Origin: CAYWHE01 sp964458125
GTDB lineage: Bacteria > Bacteroidota > Bacteroidia > AKYH767-A > OLB10
Direction of reading: 5' to 3'
Length of the DNA stretch: 9,192 nucleotides
Assembly: GCA_964458125.1 (NCBI GenBank)
Contig: CAYWHE010000166.1
Span: 1 to 9,192 of the forward strand
Shown: positions 6,933-9,192 of the stretch, piece after piece
How positions within the stretch are numbered: position 1 is the stretch's first letter
How the letters are laid out: each line of letters opens with the position of its first letter
Position numbers and translations under genes: made by a program
Notes under the pieces: model-generated
What the model was told of the DNA's origin: nothing
Database searches by the model: none
What the model saw: the letters and a program-made list of their open reading frames with translations, nothing else

Positions 6933-6964
6933 CAAACCTACTGGAATTTATCTGCATATCAAAA
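6933..6964 (-). promoter_or_regulatory. Bacteroidota-type -33/-7 promoter for the binding-protein/permease operon
   Basis: On the minus strand, TTTTG (-33 element, 6960-6964) is followed by exactly 19 bases and then TAGGTTTG (-7 element, 6933-6940). This matches the phylum's consensus TTTG-N19-21-TAnnTTTG at every fixed base. The -7 box ends 23 bases before the ATG at 6909, which predicts a leader of roughly 15-20 bases. Confidence 0.8.
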
Positions 6965-7160
6965 TGAAGAATGGCGAAACCGGACCCTCAAAAACAAGGG
7001 TCATCGGAACCGGTATGCGGGTGGTTGGGAAATACAGGAGTGTTTTACGGAAAAATACCGTGCCTCCATGAAATATTCCGCAGCAAACGGACAGGTATTC
7101 AGAATGATTTTAAAATGACCGTCTGCCGGACATCTGGATAATGCCTGCCCTGGAAAAGAC
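6965..7160. other. Divergent intergenic stretch with a nested inverted repeat; no gene supported
   Basis: The full gap between the divergent genes runs from 6910 to 7213. Its ends hold the two promoters, and this middle part holds no gene I can support. A stem GACCCT (6983-6988) / AGGGTC (6997-7002) with an eight-base A-rich loop is partly enclosed by ACCGG (6979-6983) and CCGGT (7010-7014); the two stems share base 6983, so only one can use it. There is no T-tract, and no gene on either strand ends here. The 63-codon open frame at 6927-7118 overlaps the minus-strand promoter and resembles nothing I know. An operator or a leftover of a lost gene is possible. Confidence 0.4.
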
Positions 7161-7161
7161 A

Positions 7162-7191
7162 TTTATAACGATAATTTATTTCCTATCTTTC
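7162..7191 (+). promoter_or_regulatory. Possible promoter of the DUF4286-DUF1571-rsmA operon
   Basis: TATCTTTC (7184-7191) differs from the -7 consensus TAnnTTTG only in the last base. The matching -33 position has TTTA (7162-7165), 18 bases upstream, a partial match to TTTG. The box ends 22 bases before the ATG at 7214, a distance similar to that of the well-matched promoter on the opposite strand. The surrounding 40 bases are strongly AT-rich. Confidence 0.4.
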
Positions 7192-7213
7192 CATCCTGAT
7201 TTATTTATTGCGG

Positions 7214-7531
7214 ATGATTATTTATAATGTAACGGTAAATGTGGAAGAGTCCGTTCACGAGGACTGGCTGGCATGGATGCGGAACGTGCATATTCCGGAG
7301 GTGATGAGTAAGGGGATTTTTTCAGGTCACCGCATGTTCAGGGTCCTGGCCGATGAGGGAAGCGGAAGCTATACCTATGCCATTCAGTATACCTGCGACA
7401 GCCTTGAACTGGCGGAGACCTACCGGGAGCGTTTTGCGCCCGCCCTGCAGGAGGAAAGCAGGCGCAGGTACAAGGACAAAACAGTTGCATTCCGCACCCT
7501 GCTGGAACTGGTACCGTCCCGGGCGATATGA
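7214..7531 (+). CDS. DUF4286 family protein, function unknown
   Basis: The 105-residue cytoplasmic protein begins MIIYNVTVNVEESVHEDWL and continues WMRNVHIPEVMSKGIF (about 20-37), the recognisable start of the DUF4286 family found mainly in Bacteroidota. It has no signal peptide or membrane segment. The alternation of strands and amphipathic helices suggests a small ferredoxin-like alpha/beta fold, which is inference. I use the ATG at 7214 rather than the in-frame TTG at 7208 because family members start with MIIYN. The stop overlaps the next start as ATGA (7528-7531), so translation of the next gene is likely coupled. The place at the head of a set ending in rsmA suggests a housekeeping role, but none is established. 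Confidence 0.85.
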   Translation: MIIYNVTVNVEESVHEDWLAWMRNVHIPEVMSKGIFSGHRMFRVLADEGSGSYTYAIQYTCDSLELAETYRERFAPALQEESRRRYKDKTVAFRTLLELVPSRAI

Positions 7532-8373
7532 AGCGATACCTGCTGCTGATTTTATTCATTCCGCTGACGGTTCCTGTTTCATCACAGGATTTAAAGGCCA
7601 AGGAATACCTGCTGCGGATGCTGGATTCGATCGACAGGCTCGTGTGTGCGAGTTACAACATCAAACTTCACGAACGGGTTGGCGATAATTTCCGGGATTC
7701 GGAATTTAATGTCAAACTCTTTGTTCGTCCCTTTAAACTCTATGCAAAAAGTCTGTATCCCAACGAGGGAGCGGAAGCCCTGCTGGTTGACGGGTTTAAC
7801 AATCAGAAAGCCCTGATCAACCCCAACCGGTTTCCATTTATCAACCTGAGTCTTGCAGCAAACAGCAGCCTGCTCCGGAAAAATCATCATTACACGCTTT
7901 ACGATATGGGCTTCAGTTACCTGGAAAGGGTATTAAAGGGATACCTGAAACAGGACTCACTGGCATTTTTTAAGATCCTCCGTTTTTCTCCAAACCTGGA
8001 ATATGCGGGAAGGCAATATTACCTGCTGGAAATGGATTATCCTGATTTTTCTTACGTAGACTATAAAGTGAAGCCTGATGAAAACATCTGCTCCATCGCA
8101 GCGCAGTTGCTTGTGAATGACTATAAAATCCTGTCGATTAATCCTCAGCTGAAAAGCTATGATGATGTACGGCCCGGGCAGGTGATCCGGGTTCCGAATG
8201 CTTTTGCACGGAAGATCGTACTGTATCTCGATAAAACAACCCTCTTGCCGCTGATCCAGACCGTGTATGACGATCAGGGATTGTTTGGAAGGTATGAAAT
8301 GCGAAACTTCCAGGTGAATCCCGTCCTTGACAAATCGGAATTTACCACCCGTTTTCCGGGTTACGGCTTTTAG
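7528..8373 (+). CDS. Secreted DUF1571 protein with embedded LysM-like domain
   Basis: The 281-residue product has a signal peptide (MKRYLLLILFIPLTVPVSSQ, cleavage near residue 19-20). Residues about 22-175 and 228-281 look like DUF1571: FVRPFKLYAKSLYPNEGAE (65-83), VDGFNNQKALINPN (87-100) and the C-terminal YEMRNFQVNPVLDKSEF (256-272) ending in YGF. Between them, residues 179-224 read as a LysM module: YKVKPDENICSIAAQLLV, then a DYKILSINPQL helix, then DDVRPGQVIRVP. LysM modules usually bind peptidoglycan or other N-acetylglucosamine polymers. The repeated strand pattern of the DUF1571 part recalls LolA/LppX-like lipid-binding half-barrels, but this is only a resemblance. The gene overlaps DUF4286 by four bases and lies 4 bases before rsmA, so the three are very likely one transcript. 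Its likely place is the periplasm, and its function is unknown. Confidence 0.8.
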   Translation: MKRYLLLILFIPLTVPVSSQDLKAKEYLLRMLDSIDRLVCASYNIKLHERVGDNFRDSEFNVKLFVRPFKLYAKSLYPNEGAEALLVDGFNNQKALINPNRFPFINLSLAANSSLLRKNHHYTLYDMGFSYLERVLKGYLKQDSLAFFKILRFSPNLEYAGRQYYLLEMDYPDFSYVDYKVKPDENICSIAAQLLVNDYKILSINPQLKSYDDVRPGQVIRVPNAFARKIVLYLDKTTLLPLIQTVYDDQGLFGRYEMRNFQVNPVLDKSEFTTRFPGYGF

Positions 8374-8377
8374 CAGC

Positions 8378-9157
8378 ATGAAACAGGTAAAGCCCAAAAA
8401 AAGTCTCGGACAACATTTCCTGATGGACCAGGCGATTGCCAGGCGGATTGTGGACAGCCTGCTTCCTTTACCTGGAAACCCGAGGGTTCTGGAAATCGGG
8501 CCCGGTATGGGTGTCCTGACGGAATATCTTTTACAAATCCCTGCCATTCAATTGAAGGCCGTCGATATTGATGAGGAGTCCATTCGATACCTGGACGAAA
8601 AATTCGAGGGTTCCGGCGCTCAGTTTCTGAATGGCGATTTTCTTAACGGTGATCTGAATGATTATTTCCACGCATCCTTCACGGTTATCGGCAATTTTCC
8701 GTACAACATTTCCTCCCAGATACTTTTCCGCATGCTGGAAAACAGGGAATTGGTTCCGCAACTCGTGGGTATGTTCCAGAAGGAAGTGGCCATGCGGATC
8801 TGTTCGCCTCCCCGGAAAAAGGATTACGGCATTCTTTCCGTCCTGGTTCAGGCCTGGTACGAAACGGAATATTTTTTTACCGTTGATGAGCATGTTTTCC
8901 GGCCTCCCCCTCAGGTCAAATCGGGCGTGATCCGGCTGACCAGGAAAGAAGGATTTGAACTGGGCGCGGAGGAGCCTTTATTTATCCGCGTGGTGAAGAT
9001 GGCCTTTAACCAGCGCAGGAAAACCCTGCGGAACGCCCTGAAATCACTGCTGAATGAGTCGGTTCCGGCAGACCATCGGTTTCTCGGGCAACGCGCGGAG
9101 GAACTTACCTGGCGGGATTTTACCGAACTGACGAATCTTTTATTCAATTCGACTTGA
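8378..9157 (+). CDS. rsmA: 16S rRNA (adenine1518-N6/adenine1519-N6)-dimethyltransferase RsmA (KsgA)
   Basis: The product is 259 residues, the normal family length. It opens with KKSLGQHFLMD (7-17), then the SAM-binding motif I VLEIGPGMGVLTEYLL (37-52), the acidic motif AVDIDEES (61-68), NGDFL (85-89) and the catalytic motif IGNFPYNISSQI (104-115), where NFPY replaces the common NLPY. The C-terminal part has FRPPPQVKSGVI (174-185) and MAFNQRRKTLRNALKSLL (208-225). The enzyme adds four methyl groups to two adjacent adenines near the 3' end of 16S rRNA late in 30S assembly. I use the ATG at 8378; an upstream in-frame TTG at 8327 would place 17 extra residues inside the previous gene and before the conserved start. 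The start is 4 bases after the DUF1571 stop. Confidence 0.97.
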   Translation: MKQVKPKKSLGQHFLMDQAIARRIVDSLLPLPGNPRVLEIGPGMGVLTEYLLQIPAIQLKAVDIDEESIRYLDEKFEGSGAQFLNGDFLNGDLNDYFHASFTVIGNFPYNISSQILFRMLENRELVPQLVGMFQKEVAMRICSPPRKKDYGILSVLVQAWYETEYFFTVDEHVFRPPPQVKSGVIRLTRKEGFELGAEEPLFIRVVKMAFNQRRKTLRNALKSLLNESVPADHRFLGQRAEELTWRDFTELTNLLFNST

Positions 9158-9189
9158 CTTTTACAAGGACAAAGTCCGAAGTGAAAGTC
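9156..9189 (+). other. Two-part hairpin starting at the rsmA stop codon, cut by the window edge
   Basis: GACTTTTAC (9156-9164) pairs with GTGAAAGTC (9181-9189) in nine positions with one G-U. Inside, GGAC (9167-9170) pairs with GTCC (9174-9177) around a three-base AAA loop, separated from the outer stem by a small AA/GAA internal loop. The first bases belong to the TGA stop. It may be the terminator of the rsmA operon, but the window ends three bases later, so a T-tract cannot be checked. Confidence 0.45.
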
Positions 9190-9192
9190 GTA

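Noticed and set aside
6927..7118. Open frame of 63 codons in the divergent intergenic region, plus strand
   Set aside because: It overlaps the minus-strand -33/-7 promoter, has no recognisable domain, and carries the inverted repeat inside it. A chance frame is more likely.
8327..8377. Upstream TTG start that would lengthen RsmA by 17 residues
   Set aside because: The added residues lie inside the DUF1571 gene and before the conserved KKSLGQHF start; the ATG at 8378 gives the normal family length.

Overview
The window looks like chromosomal DNA of a Bacteroidota bacterium, probably class Bacteroidia. The evidence is a PorV/PorQ-type protein of the type IX secretion system (T9SS), a ribosomal protein S16 with the long tail seen in this phylum, a DUF4286-DUF1571-rsmA gene set, start sites without clear Shine-Dalgarno sequences, and a promoter with the phylum's -33/-7 architecture. 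No mobile element, CRISPR array, tRNA or rRNA was found, and gene content and style are uniform throughout.

Left part (1-2194, plus strand): the last 34 codons of a T9SS-type surface protein, then a porV/porQ-family outer-membrane barrel gene closed by a strong intrinsic terminator (1231-1268). Next come greA (transcript cleavage factor) and a HIT-family nucleotide hydrolase gene 20 bases apart, likely one transcript.

Middle part (2176-6909, minus strand): reading in transcription order from the right, an oligopeptide-type ABC substrate-binding lipoprotein gene with a very good promoter and a DppB-like permease gene with a large periplasmic insertion. No second permease or ATPase gene follows. 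After a 175-base gap come rpsP (S16) and rimM (16S rRNA maturation), a ribosome-assembly pair. rimM converges on the HIT gene, and the two coding regions overlap by 19 bases.

Right part (7214-9192, plus strand): a divergent intergenic region of about 300 bases, then a tightly packed set: a DUF4286 protein, a secreted DUF1571 protein with an embedded LysM-like segment (ATGA overlap), and rsmA/ksgA (16S rRNA dimethyltransferase, 4 bases later). A two-part hairpin starts at the rsmA stop codon and runs to the window edge.

Overall this is mostly housekeeping (transcription fidelity, ribosome assembly, rRNA modification) mixed with envelope functions (T9SS, peptide uptake). I found no convincing undescribed system. 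The points most worth a second look are the LysM-in-DUF1571 protein coupled to rsmA, the half ABC operon with its enlarged permease, and several unassigned RNA hairpins.
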